Shown: positions 1 to 8,157, counted from the first letter of the stretch. The stretch is DNA of 64,000 bases from Agrobacterium vitis (GCF_013426735.1 NZ_AP023272.1:1036501-1100500); one strand, 5' to 3'. Notes: a model not told the origin generated them from the sequence alone. Numbers and translations: made by a program.

Positions 1-846
1 TCCACGGTGATCCGGCTGCTGGATGAGGCGTTGAAGCGCTCCGAAGTGCAGATCTGGATTGCCGAGGGCATCGACGATTGCGTCGAACTGGCGGTCAAGC
101 TGGAAAAGACCTTCGGCCTGGATGAGGCGGTGGTTGTGCCGTCCTCTGCCGGGCAGGATGCCGAAGGCATAGCCCGCGCTGTCGGCCTGGCGCTCGGCCA
201 GTTCCTGACCGAAGTGGTGACTGATAATGCGACCATCGGCGTCGGCTGGGGCCGCACCATGACGGCGTCACTGGCCGGGTTTCGCCCGCCGCGCCGGGAA
301 AATTGCAAGGTCGTCTCGCTGCTGGGCGGCATTGTCGCCGTCCACCAGACCAATCCTATCGACTATACATGGCGGCTGGCCAGCCAGCTTGGGGCGGAAT
401 GCTATATGTTCCTCGCTCCGCTGCTGGTCGATAGCGTCGCCACCAAACGGGCGCTGATTGAGGATTGCGGGTTGAAAACCCTCTATGACCTCGCCGAAAA
501 TCTTGATTTGGCCGTAGTGTCCTGCGGCGACATCCGCCCGCAATCCACCTCGCTGTCGGAAGGCTTCATCAGCCGCGCTACGCTGAACGAACTGATCGAG
601 GCTGGCTGTGTCTGCGACACCATGTTCAACTTCCTCGATGCCGAAGGCCGCTCGGTCTCCCACCCGATCAACGAGCGGGTCATGTCCGTTAATCTCGACA
701 CGCTGAAAAAAGCCAAACACATCGTGATTGCGTCAGGCGGAGCGCATCGCGCTATCGCCATCCACGCCACAATGCGCCGCATCGGGTGCAACACGCTGAT
801 TACAGATGAGGCTGCGGCGCGGGAGTTGTTGGGGTTGGCGGGGTGA
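1..846 (+). CDS. SorC/DeoR-type sugar-responsive transcriptional regulator, 5' end missing
   Basis: The reading frame is open from base 1, so the gene begins upstream of the window. The first residues (STVIRLLDEAL) look like the end of a helix-turn-helix recognition helix, as in SorC-family regulators. The remaining 270 or so residues match the sugar-binding effector domain, which is related to phosphosugar isomerases: a glycine-rich GVGWGRTM segment at about residue 80, LLGGI at about 104, and IASGGAHRAIAIHATM near the end. SorC proteins are usually about 310-330 aa, so only the N-terminal DNA-binding part should be missing. It probably controls a sugar or polyol operon to the left, which cannot be seen. 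The effector sugar is unknown. A GTG at position 7 is not a credible start because it lies inside the HTH. Confidence 0.8.
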   Translation, partial: STVIRLLDEALKRSEVQIWIAEGIDDCVELAVKLEKTFGLDEAVVVPSSAGQDAEGIARAVGLALGQFLTEVVTDNATIGVGWGRTMTASLAGFRPPRRENCKVVSLLGGIVAVHQTNPIDYTWRLASQLGAECYMFLAPLLVDSVATKRALIEDCGLKTLYDLAENLDLAVVSCGDIRPQSTSLSEGFISRATLNELIEAGCVCDTMFNFLDAEGRSVSHPINERVMSVNLDTLKKAKHIVIASGGAHRAIAIHATMRRIGCNTLITDEAAARELLGLAG

Positions 847-931
847 GAAATGACAGGGTCGTTTGAGGATCTTGCCTGGCGGCGCTCTTGCTATGCCACA
901 TAGCCCGAAGGGCCTTTTAATAGTTTCCAAT

Positions 932-1924
932 CTATGTTGACTTGAAGAATTCTGCGGCCAATGTTGCGGCGTAATTGTGGATTGCGGTTCGGTCTAACCC
1001 TGCTCCATCCATAAACAGTTCAGGTGCAGCTTCTTGTCCTATCTCTGATCCTTCCGGGAGGAAGGTGTAATGACCGACACCTCCCGTCAAAATCTCATAT
1101 CTACAATTCGGAATATTTTGGAACAGCCATTTGCAGCACTGGTCTGGTGGCGCAACGGTGTCTTCGTCACCGCCTATCAGATGGACAGGTTTGTTGATAG
1201 CCTGAAGACTATCCTGAGAGAAACCCAGCACGGAACGACCCGGAGCAATTGCGAATGCCGCGCGGATTCTGCGATCCGAAAAGTCTGAGCGCCTTTGCTC
1301 CCAAGACCTTCGAAAAACCGGGTTTTCAAAGAGTTTCGGCAGTTCATCGGCGAGGTTTGGAAATTCTCGCGGCCCACGGATCGGACTCTTTTCCGGGTTG
1401 TCGGGCTCGAACTGTGAAAATGCGATACGCGCTCCAGACAGTAAAAGTGCCGTATACGCTCCGGCTGAGAAGCCCGCAGCGAAAATTTGATCGCCTGTCT
1501 CTGCCCGCAGTTCGTTGCGCCAATTGGGGTCGTTGAGAATAGCTGTCAGGTCTTTCGCACGCTCCCACATGCAGAGGAACCCTTCTGCGCGAAAAGGTTC
1601 AGAGGCAGTATGCCCGTGATGGTTCACCGCTAACGCGATAAAACCCCGCTCAGCCAACCGGAAGCCAAGCCATTCCAAACCAGCCGCTGTGGAGCCTGTT
1701 CCGTGCGACAATAGAACAAGCGGCAACGTCCCGTCCGCATGCGCTATCTGCGCGTTGACAGCAACGGGTTGTTTCCTGAACCAGGATTTCTCGACGAGAG
1801 GATGAGCGGACGACTTCTCGTCTGTCGGATACCAAGCGGTCCATGGTAGTGGACGCGGAGCAGTGCCATCCCAATTTAGTCGCAGGGGATCGATACTAGA
1901 GCCTGTTCTAATACGCCGTCTCAT
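932..1924 (-). pseudogene. Alpha/beta hydrolase (PAF-acetylhydrolase/dienelactone-hydrolase-like), 5' end displaced by IS elements
   Basis: The serine hydrolase core is intact. The oxyanion region LSHGTGSTAAGLEW comes first, then the nucleophile elbow GFSAGAY, an acid in GGDEDTVAPP and the histidine in GVGHYTF. The first five codons read into the IS630 end, so this start is artificial. Joining 4454-4436, 3165-3117, one TA and 1908 downward on the minus strand restores one uninterrupted 348-codon frame starting MTTIAVRGGL. The native gene was therefore split first by an IS630 element (TA at 1909-1910 and 3115-3116) and also by an IS3 element. The catalytic domain could still be translated from a start inside the IS end, but no good ribosome-binding site is seen. 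Substrate unknown; probably an ester or lactone. Confidence 0.75.
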
Positions 1925-1927
1925 TGA

Positions 1928-3031
1928 TCAAAACCCATTTGCCCACTCTCTGCGTCCGATGGACATGATGCGGCACGGCTGGCTTTCGAGCTTTCGCCAG
2001 GCATCGCAGCAGTGAGCGACGATGTCGTCGTAAGATTTGAAGATCCTGTTTGAGAGCCAGTTTTCGCGCATGAAATGCCAAAGGTTTTCGACGGGATTGA
2101 GCTCCGGCGACTTCGGCGGCAACGGCAGGATGGTGATGTTGTCGGGCACGACGAGCGTGTTGGACATGTGCCAGCCAGCCTGATCCATGATCTGGATGGC
2201 GTGCGCGCCGTCATCGACATGACGGGCGATTTCAGCCAGATGCTGGGTCATTGCGTAGGTGTCACACCATGGCATGACCAGCGCGGAGGCCTTGCCGAGC
2301 TTCGGGCAGATGGCACCGAAGATATAGGCCGATCTCGTGCGTTGATCATGCGGCGCGGACGGTCGCGTTCCGCGCTTGGCCCAACGGCGCGTGATCTTCG
2401 TTCGTCGGGCAAATGATTCACTGGATCATTTGCTTTTCCGCCTCACTCTGCCCGATCCGGGCCTCGTCCTGGAACCAAATCTCTATTCGTTTTCCTTGGG
2501 CTGCTCCGGCAACAATTTCTGCCACTGCGGCTGGGAAACTTTTTTAAAATCGTCAATGGCCTGAGGGTCCTGCGCGTGATGTTTGGGCCGGGCAGCCAGC
2601 TTGCGATAGCCCATGGCTCGTACTTCACGGCTCAGCGTTTGCTCGCTCACAGAAACGCGAAACTCTTCCCAGAGCCATTGCGCCAAATCGCACAGACGCC
2701 AGCGAACGACGCCGTCGAGATAGGGCGTCGGACCACGCTCGATGGCCTGCGCCAGCGCCGCACGCTGCTGATCGTTCATCCGCGACTGCTGACCGGGAGC
2801 CTTGCCATTGATCAGGCCCTGGGGGCCGCGTTCGTTAAAGCGCAGGACCCAGTCCCGGATAATCTGGAGCGTGACATTGCCGAGGCGGGCGGCATCTGAC
2901 CGCGTGCCGCCGTCATAGATCGACGCGAGCGCCAACAAGCGTCTTACCTGGGCCGCGTCCTTCGTCTGCCGCGCCAGCCGCCGGAGATGGTCTCCATCAA
3001 AATCTTCACGCAACGAAATCCCTGATCGCAT
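1928..3031 (-). pseudogene. IS630-family transposase, frameshifted and interrupted
   Basis: The N-terminal part (3031-2483, starting MRSGISLREDFDGD) holds the helix-turn-helix region of the IS630 group. The C-terminal part (2275-1928) holds the end of the DDE domain, with IMDQAGWHMSN and PELNPVENLWHFMREN. After FKK at a run of six A the frame ends at PKENE. A -1 shift at that A-run gives a normal continuation through RIEIWFQDEARIGQ, so the first break may be programmed frameshifting, known in this family. The second break is real: about 43 extra bases around 2399-2447 put a TGA in the -1 frame and do not return to the downstream frame. This copy should not make active transposase. Confidence 0.85.
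2399..2447. repeat. Short palindromic insert inside the IS630 transposase
   Basis: Family members normally read GQ-K-N-K-ITRRWAK across this point. Here about 43 additional bases lie between the GQ codons and KITRRWAK. The core, AAATGATTCACTGGATCATTT split as AAATGAT/ATCATTT arms at 2411-2431, is an imperfect inverted repeat around a short CACTG centre. The insert introduces a stop and a frameshift. It looks like a small mobile palindromic element comparable in behaviour to Rickettsia palindromic elements, but this is inference from one copy. Confidence 0.5.
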
Positions 3032-3114
3032 CGTAAACCTCCGGTTTGCCCCAGAGATTCAGATTCACCGCGATTTGGGAAGCCCAAAGAGTCAACATCA
3101 GCAAGGCGACGTAT

Positions 3115-3165
3115 TAGGCCTCGACTCGATCGGTCGGGTGCGCCTACTATTGCTGAGACCTCCTC
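3115..3165 (-). other. Stranded hydrolase fragment between the two IS elements
   Basis: This stretch between the IS630 right end (3114) and the IS3 left end (3166) reads on the minus strand GGLSNSRRTRPIESRP. It is in frame with the hydrolase downstream (TGSSIDPLRLNWDG) once the IS630 element and one TA are removed. It is the piece of the hydrolase N-terminus left between the two insertions. Confidence 0.6.
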
Positions 3166-3202
3166 TGGACTTGCCCGAAAAAAGTGGAGAGCGAAGGCTT
3201 CT

Positions 3203-4072
3203 TCAGGGTGTCAGCTTGAGAGGGATGCTCTCGAACTGAATTGGGCATTTGTAGCCCAAGGAGGAATGTCTTCTTTTTGGATTATAGAAGGCGTCGATGT
3301 ATTGTCCAATGGCGATTTCAGCTTGGGTCCTTGTTTTGAATACAGTTCGCCAAACCAGTTCTGACTTGATTGTCTTGAACACGGTTTCCACCATGGAATT
3401 GTCATAGCAATTGCCCTTGCCGCTCATCGACAGGATGAACCCGTGAGCTTTCAGAAGCTTTTGGTAGTCGGTCGCGCAATATTGACTACCACGGTCGGAG
3501 TGGTGAATGACATCCTTCGGCGGTCTGCGGATGGCTATGGCCCGTCGTAATGCCGTCAATGCCAGGTCCTGCTTCATTCGATCACTGGTGGCCCAGCCGA
3601 TAATACGTCGAGAATAGAGATCGACAACAATGGCCAGATAGAGCCAGCCTTGCGTCGTCCAAACGTAGGTGATGTCAACACCCCACTTCTGATTTGGACC
3701 TGTGGCGGCAAAGTCCTGATCCAGAATATTGGGGGCAACAGGCCCTTTGTGATCGCTGTCAGTTGTTCTCTTGAATCGGCGTTTCTGCAATGCCTTCAAA
3801 CCATTGTCATGCATGATGCGAGCAACCCTGTGGCGACCGACGCAAACCCCGTCTTCCTTCAGTTCCACCGTCATGCGTGGGCTTCCATAGGTTTCATGTG
3901 AGGTGGTGAACTGAGCCCGGATATGAGCCAAAAGAACCATGTCCGTCCTTTGCCGCAGGCTTGGTTTGCGTATGTCCCAAGCGTAATATCCGCTTTCACT
4001 GACACCCAGAAGCGTGCAGGCACGCTGAACAGGAACATTGGCCTTCTCTGCCGCAATGACCTTGAATTTCAT
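3203..4072 (-). CDS. IS3-family transposase OrfB (DDE integrase domain)
   Basis: At 289 aa this is a full-length OrfB. An N-terminal HTH_21 region (CTLLGVSESGYYAW ... YGSPRM) precedes the rve integrase core. Its catalytic residues are visible: D in WGVDITYVWTT, D in HHSDRGSQY, and E in SMVETVFKTIKSE, followed by FYNPKRRHSSLGYKCP typical of IS3 elements. The start overlaps the end of orfA by four bases (ATGA). The active enzyme is expected to be an OrfAB fusion made by -1 frameshifting at the run of seven A about 40 bases upstream. Reading in the -1 frame from that site continues into OrfB without a stop. Confidence 0.93.
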   Translation of the reverse strand: MKFKVIAAEKANVPVQRACTLLGVSESGYYAWDIRKPSLRQRTDMVLLAHIRAQFTTSHETYGSPRMTVELKEDGVCVGRHRVARIMHDNGLKALQKRRFKRTTDSDHKGPVAPNILDQDFAATGPNQKWGVDITYVWTTQGWLYLAIVVDLYSRRIIGWATSDRMKQDLALTALRRAIAIRRPPKDVIHHSDRGSQYCATDYQKLLKAHGFILSMSGKGNCYDNSMVETVFKTIKSELVWRTVFKTRTQAEIAIGQYIDAFYNPKRRHSSLGYKCPIQFESIPLKLTP

Positions 4073-4377
4073 TTCATGGTTTCCTTTGCAAAGAAGGCGG
4101 CTGCTTTTTTTAATAAATCGCGCTCCTGACGCAGAATTTCATTTTCCTTGCGAAGACGCGCCAGTTCCTTGGCAGTATCTTCGTGTGGTCCAGAAAGCAG
4201 GTCGGCTTCCTTGTGGGCGCTCACCCATTTCCCAAGCGTCGAGAGCCCAACGCCAAGATCATCGGATATTGCACGCAACGGCCTGCCGCTGGTGCGCGCA
4301 AGTCGGACAGCCTCAGCTTTGAAAGCATCTGTGAACTTGGCGTGGCGGCCGGGTGAATTCTTCTTCGTGTTCGTCAT
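4069..4377 (-). CDS. IS3-family transposase OrfA (HTH DNA-binding subunit)
   Basis: This 102-aa protein starts at MTNTKKNSPGRH, behind an AGGA site. A start six codons earlier is possible but poorly supported. The first 60 residues form a transposase_8 (IS3/IS911) HTH: FTDAFKAEAVRLA, then LGVGLSTLGKWV. After that comes a leucine-heptad segment (KELARLRKENEILRQERDLL) that in this family mediates OrfA and OrfAB multimerisation. The codons for LLKKAA contain AAAAAAAG, a typical -1 slippery heptamer. It binds the terminal repeats of its own element. Confidence 0.92.
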   Translation of the reverse strand: MTNTKKNSPGRHAKFTDAFKAEAVRLARTSGRPLRAISDDLGVGLSTLGKWVSAHKEADLLSGPHEDTAKELARLRKENEILRQERDLLKKAAAFFAKETMK

Positions 4378-4435
4378 AGGGCGAAATCCTATCAAAGGTT
4401 AGGGATTCGCTCTCCACTTCTTCCGGGCAAGTCCA

Positions 4436-4454
4436 TCACTGCAATCGTGGTCAT
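4436..4454 (-). other. Probable original 5' end of the disrupted hydrolase gene
   Basis: Just outside the IS3 right end, the minus strand reads ATGACCACGATTGCAGTGA. Joined directly to the base before the IS3 left end (3165), this stays in frame with the hydrolase (MTTIAV then RGGLSNS). The frame is also open further upstream and the ribosome-binding site is weak, so the exact start is uncertain. The frame only closes correctly if no target duplication is removed at the IS3 junction. Confidence 0.45.
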
Positions 4455-4524
4455 GTCGATACTCGCGAGATCGCCCTGGTTAAAAAATGCTCTTTGTTGA
4501 AGAAGTGTTCGAGGACATCCAAAA

Positions 4525-5040
4525 ATGTTGGGGCTGAAGCATAATGTAAACCTTCTCGTTGACTATGACCCTGCTTGGGAAGACGAATTTGTTCGTGAGC
4601 AACGGCGGATCTCAAATGCATTGGGGGCAATTGCCCGCAGCATCGAGCATTATGGGTCTACTGCCGTTAGGGGCATGAAGGCCAAGCCGATCCTGGACAT
4701 CCTTATCGGCGTTATGCCGCTTGCAGAATGGGAAAAATGCCGGGAGCGGCTCGTGCTGCTTGGATACGACTACGCTGCAAATGCTGGCGTACCGGGGCAT
4801 CATATTTTTGGTAAGGGAAAGGATCAAACGGAGCGCACCCACCTCGTACATGTCGTGGAATACATGGGAGAGTCTTGGTGCTCAAATCTGGCTTTCAGGG
4901 ACGCGCTTCGACGGGATCCATCGCTTCGAGACGCTTATATCGCGGAGAAACAACAGGCAATCGCTCGAAACCCCGCGAGCCGCGCAGAATATAATACCCT
5001 CAAACAAACATTCATCGATTCTGTTAAAGCAAGCCTGTAG
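4525..5040 (+). CDS. GrpB family protein (UPF0157, nucleotidyltransferase fold)
   Basis: The 171-aa protein has the GrpB signature. An EHYGSTAVRGMKAKPILDILIGV block at about residues 40-62 corresponds to the GS...D-x-D/hD region of the nucleotidyltransferase fold. Conserved HHIFGKG and RTHLVHVVE follow, then a helical C-terminus (FRDALRRDPSLRDAYIAEK). Length is normal for the family. The biochemical role of GrpB proteins is not settled; some are fused to CoaE dephospho-CoA kinase. The ATG at 4525 lies close to a second upstream ATG without a ribosome site. It is separated from the IS3 element by about 90 bp and shows no operon partner. Confidence 0.85.
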   Translation: MLGLKHNVNLLVDYDPAWEDEFVREQRRISNALGAIARSIEHYGSTAVRGMKAKPILDILIGVMPLAEWEKCRERLVLLGYDYAANAGVPGHHIFGKGKDQTERTHLVHVVEYMGESWCSNLAFRDALRRDPSLRDAYIAEKQQAIARNPASRAEYNTLKQTFIDSVKASL

Positions 5041-5080
5041 GAGTTTTAAGGCCGCAGAGACAGTTCGGGACCTTTCCTGC

Positions 5081-5968
5081 TCACCCCACCTGCCCAGCCT
5101 CCCACCCCAGCATCGCCCGCTTCCGCGTCAAGCCCCAATGATACCCTGTCAACGCGCCGCTCTTCCCCAGCGCCCGATGACACGGCACCACAAAGGAAAT
5201 CGGGTTCCGCCCAACCGCTGCGCCGACGGCGCGGCTGGCGGTGGGTTGGCCGATCTTCTGGGCGATGTCGGAGTAGGTGACGGCGCGGCCAAGCGGGATT
5301 TGCAGCAGGCTTTGCCAGACCCGGACCTGGAAATCCGAGCCGATCAGCACGACGCGGAGCGGCTGTTCCGCCTGCCAGCAGGCGGGGTCGAAGATCCTGA
5401 TCACATAGGGTTCGATGGCCAGTGGGTCCTCGACAAAATTTGCCAGTGGCCAGCGCCCGGCCATGTCGGCGTAGCAGGCGGCTTCTTCGCCCGGATCGCA
5501 AAAGCCGAGGCCTGCCAAGCCGCGATCCGTCACCATCACCAGCGCTAGGCCGAACGGGGAAGAGTGGAAGCTGTGACGGATGGTCAGGCCCGCGCCTTTG
5601 GCTTTCCATTCGCCCGGCGACATCGCTTCATGGCTGACGAACAGGTCATGCAACCGGCCCGGCCCCGACAGGCCAAGCTCCAGCGCGGTTTCCAGCAAAG
5701 GCAGGCCTTCATGGCCCAGCAGCCGCTTGGCATGATCCAGCGTCACCGCTTGCAAAAACGCCTTGGGCGACAGGCCAGCCCAGCGGGTGAAGGTTTTCTG
5801 CAACTGCGTGGGGGATTGGCCAAGCCGTTCGGCAATGGTTTCCAGCGCCGGTTGCTCCCGGTAGTCAAGCGTCAGCATTTCGATCACCCGGCGCACGGTC
5901 TGGTAATCGCTCCCTTCGGGGGTGATGTCGCTGGCGCTTGTTTCAAAACTGCGGGCAAATGTGGTCAT
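5081..5968 (-). CDS. AraC-type HTH fused to O6-methylguanine-DNA methyltransferase (Ada-like)
   Basis: The start is set at MTTFARSFETSAS, preceded by AAGGAAGAG, giving 295 aa. Residues about 25-110 form an AraC-type HTH (LETIAERLGQSPTQLQKTFTRWAGLSPKAFLQ). Residues about 120-290 are a methyltransferase: an RNase-H-like N-lobe and the DNA-binding lobe with RAVGAAVGRNP, then the acceptor cysteine in VPCHRALG. Unlike E. coli Ada, the N-terminal zinc/phosphotriester-sensing domain (four cysteines) is missing. Alkyl transfer from O6-alkylguanine is therefore expected, but the usual methylation switch is absent. The gene is convergent with the GrpB gene and lies about 80 bp downstream of the DUF2244 gene on the same strand. 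Confidence 0.88.
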   Translation of the reverse strand: MTTFARSFETSASDITPEGSDYQTVRRVIEMLTLDYREQPALETIAERLGQSPTQLQKTFTRWAGLSPKAFLQAVTLDHAKRLLGHEGLPLLETALELGLSGPGRLHDLFVSHEAMSPGEWKAKGAGLTIRHSFHSSPFGLALVMVTDRGLAGLGFCDPGEEAACYADMAGRWPLANFVEDPLAIEPYVIRIFDPACWQAEQPLRVVLIGSDFQVRVWQSLLQIPLGRAVTYSDIAQKIGQPTASRAVGAAVGRNPISFVVPCHRALGKSGALTGYHWGLTRKRAMLGWEAGQVG

Positions 5969-6049
5969 GGCACTCTTCCTTTGGCTCAGGCGACTTGACC
6001 ATGACAGGCCGTGCCGTGCCACCCGTTTCTTGCCATGGGGTGATAGATA

Positions 6050-6532
6050 TCAGATCCGCTGCGTTACCGTCGCCAAGGCACCGCGAAAAGCCTTGGCAAA
6101 GCTTTCACGGTCATCGGGATTGAGGAAAGAGCCGACATCGGTGGCTCGGCCTTGCCCCTGCACCGACATTGAGATGATCCCGAATTCCTCGTGGCGGCGG
6201 ACAAAAAACCGCGCCCAGAACGGATTCCAGCGAAATTCGGTCATCCGTCCCGAGGGGGTGAATTTGCGGATAGAGATGGCGGTGCGCGATACCGTGACTT
6301 CCTCGCGGGCTTTGGCCGCCCGGTAATTCAGCCGGAAAGCGCCGTAGAACAGCAGAAAATCCAGCCCGAAGAAAAACCCGATTGGCCAGGCACCCGTCAC
6401 CAGGAAAAACCCGCCATAGCCGACACAGACCAGGCCGGACAGCATCAGCATAATGCGAAACCCCTTTCGGCCCAGCGACCGATAGGGTACCAGTTCGGCA
6501 GCGAAAATCGGTTGATCGGCAACCTCACCCAT
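6050..6532 (-). CDS. DUF2244 domain-containing membrane protein
   Basis: The protein is 160 aa from MGEVADQPIF; an ATG three codons earlier sits directly on the ribosome site and is less likely. PIFAAELVPYRSLGRKGF leads into two close transmembrane helices at about residues 27-65, with a tight WPIGFFFGLDF turn. A cytoplasmic C-terminal domain then carries RWNPFWARFFV. This is the DUF2244 pattern, common in alphaproteobacteria and often near nth or cytochrome oxidase genes. Function unknown; the two-helix plus beta-domain layout resembles PH-like membrane proteins. It is divergent from nth, with about 40 bp between the starts. Confidence 0.88.
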   Translation of the reverse strand: MGEVADQPIFAAELVPYRSLGRKGFRIMLMLSGLVCVGYGGFFLVTGAWPIGFFFGLDFLLFYGAFRLNYRAAKAREEVTVSRTAISIRKFTPSGRMTEFRWNPFWARFFVRRHEEFGIISMSVQGQGRATDVGSFLNPDDRESFAKAFRGALATVTQRI

Positions 6533-6571
6533 GGACGCCATCCTTCTTTCCCAACCTGATCATACAGAACC

Positions 6572-7336
6572 ATGAAATCCAGCACGCAAACTTTGAAAAA
6601 GTCAATTTCTTCCCCCTCTCAACCCAAGCCAGCGGGACGAAAAGTCGCGGTTCGCAGCGCCTATTCCAAGGCCGAGCTGGAGGAAATCTTCCGGCGGTTT
6701 TCCGTGCAGCGCCCGGAACCGAAGGGCGAGCTGGAGCATGTCAACCCGTTTACCCTTGCCGTCGCCGTTGCGCTCTCGGCGCAGGCAACCGATGCGGGGG
6801 TCAACAAGGCGACCCGCGCCCTGTTTGCCGTGGCCGATACGCCGGAAAAAATGGTGGCGCTGGGCGAAGAGAAGGTGCGCGATTATATCAAGACCATCGG
6901 CCTTTTTCGCAACAAGGCAAAGAATGTCATCGCGCTCAGCCAAAAGCTGATCGACGATTTCGGCAGCGAGGTGCCAAAAACCCGCGAAGAACTGGTGACG
7001 CTGCCGGGCGTCGGCCGCAAGACCGCCAATGTGGTGATGTCCATGGCCTTCGGCATTCCGACCATGGCCGTCGATACGCATATTTTACGGATCGGCAACC
7101 GCATTCGGCTGGCACCCGGCAAGACGCCGGATGAGATCGAGGAGATCCTGATGCGGATCATCCCCAAGCACTATCTCTTCCATGCCCATCACTGGCTGAT
7201 CCTGCATGGGCGCTACTGTTGCAAGGCCCGCAAGCCGGAATGCGAGCGCTGTGTGATTGCCGATCTGTGCAAATCGCCGGAAAAGACCTGCGATGTGCCA
7301 GCACCGCTGGTGGAGCTACCGCCGCAGATCCTTTGA
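6572..7336 (+). CDS. nth: Endonuclease III (DNA glycosylase/AP lyase)
   Basis: The 254-aa protein removes oxidised pyrimidines and nicks abasic sites in base excision repair. The helix-hairpin-helix LPGVGRKTANVV contains the catalytic lysine, VDTHILRIGNRI the catalytic aspartate, and the C-terminal [4Fe-4S] ligands are spaced C-x6-C-x2-C-x5-C in CCKARKPECERCVIADLC. A basic N-terminal extension of about 30 residues precedes the core, so the first ATG gives a slightly long protein. This is normal in rhizobia, but the start could be internal. The end overlaps the convergent EI24 gene by 21 bases. Confidence 0.96.
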   Translation: MKSSTQTLKKSISSPSQPKPAGRKVAVRSAYSKAELEEIFRRFSVQRPEPKGELEHVNPFTLAVAVALSAQATDAGVNKATRALFAVADTPEKMVALGEEKVRDYIKTIGLFRNKAKNVIALSQKLIDDFGSEVPKTREELVTLPGVGRKTANVVMSMAFGIPTMAVDTHILRIGNRIRLAPGKTPDEIEEILMRIIPKHYLFHAHHWLILHGRYCCKARKPECERCVIADLCKSPEKTCDVPAPLVELPPQIL

Positions 7337-8041
7337 AAACTGCGGGTCTTTGACCGACAGCATCTTGTGGAGATGCACCATCAGGCCTGCGGCAAACAGC
7401 GGCGTCAACAGGTTGAGGATCGGGATTGCCAGAAACGCTGCTATCACCAGTCCGGCCAGGAAGATCGTGCCGGAATGCTTGGCGCGAAATTGCCGCGCCT
7501 CGATGGTCGGGCGCAGCCGCATGGCGGCGAATTCGAAAAACTCCCGGCCCAGCAGATAGCCATTGACCAGGAAAAACGCGATCAGGTTGATGCCCGGCAC
7601 GAAGAGTAGCATGAAGGCGATGAGATTGCCGATGATAACGATGCCGAAAAATTGCAGCGATTGGACAATGGCATCGCCAAGCCGCATGGCCGTGCCGGGC
7701 GTATCGGTCGGATAATCCCGTTTTTCCACCACTTCGGCGACATCATCGAGAAACAGGCCAGCAATGATGGCCGTGACCGGCGCCAACAGCAGCGCCAGCA
7801 CCAATGCGAGGCCAATACTGGCGACAATGCCGAGGATCAGCACCAGCCAACCGGCCCAATCCGGCGTTGCGGGGAAAAATCCGGCAAACCAGGGCCAGAG
7901 ATAGAAGATGAACAGTTCGCGCAGCGCCAGCCAAAGCCCGGCCAGGGCGGCCAGCGTCAATCCCAGCACTTTCCAGAACACCGAACGGGTTTCCGGCGCA
8001 AACAGATTGCGCAGCGACAGCATGGCGGCATCAAGGATCAC
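7316..8041 (-). CDS. EI24/CysZ-like integral membrane protein
   Basis: A 241-aa protein from a GTG start with GGGAG six bases upstream. It has about six hydrophobic segments: two near residues 25-75, a long one at about 80-100, and pairs around 135-165 and 195-220. FVPGINLIAFFLVNGYLLGREFFE is typical of the EI24/CysZ family (Pfam EI24 domain). CysZ is a sulfate channel for cysteine synthesis in gamma-proteobacteria. Rhizobial homologues are only weakly similar, and no cysteine genes lie nearby, so sulfate transport is not assigned. The gene is convergent with nth and about 140 bp downstream of the terC terminator region. Confidence 0.82.
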   Translation of the reverse strand: MILDAAMLSLRNLFAPETRSVFWKVLGLTLAALAGLWLALRELFIFYLWPWFAGFFPATPDWAGWLVLILGIVASIGLALVLALLLAPVTAIIAGLFLDDVAEVVEKRDYPTDTPGTAMRLGDAIVQSLQFFGIVIIGNLIAFMLLFVPGINLIAFFLVNGYLLGREFFEFAAMRLRPTIEARQFRAKHSGTIFLAGLVIAAFLAIPILNLLTPLFAAGLMVHLHKMLSVKDPQFSKDLRR

Positions 8042-8112
8042 AGGCAGCTCCCAGGGCAGGACCAGAATGACAGATCAGAACGGTGAGGATGTGGGAGGCG
8101 GAATGCCGCTGT

Positions 8113-8157
8113 GCAAGAGTTGAGAGGGCAAGAGTTGAGAGGGCAAGAGTTAAGAGA
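8113..8157. repeat. Three tandem copies of a 15-bp unit
   Basis: The unit GCAAGAGTTGAGAGG occurs twice exactly and a third time with two changes (GCAAGAGTTAAGAGA). It continues into GCAAGGG, which forms one arm of the adjacent terminator. This is a small minisatellite in the spacer between the EI24 start and the terC end and is probably variable in copy number between strains. Confidence 0.85.

Larger units (their letters stand above)
1911..3114 (-). mobile_element. IS630-family insertion sequence (inactive copy)
   Basis: The element is about 1.2 kb and is bounded by imperfect inverted repeats. The left end begins ATACGCCGTCTCATTGAT and the right end, read inward, begins ATACGTCGCCTTGCTGAT. 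Each end is flanked by TA (1909-1910 and 3115-3116), the target duplicated by IS630/Tc1-mariner elements. It carries one transposase, read leftward, that is frameshifted and interrupted. It sits inside the hydrolase gene ending at 932. Confidence 0.85.
3166..4435 (-). mobile_element. IS3-family insertion sequence
   Basis: The 1270-bp element has terminal inverted repeats that match over about 30 bp with two differences: left TGGACTTGCCCGAAAAAAGT at 3166, right end the complement of TGGACTTGCCCGGAAGAAGT ending at 4435. It carries overlapping orfA and orfB, both read leftward, with an A7G slippery stretch near the end of orfA. Both frames look intact, so it may be mobile. No 3-4 bp target duplication is visible: the flanks are CTC on the left and TCA on the right. 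Confidence 0.9.
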
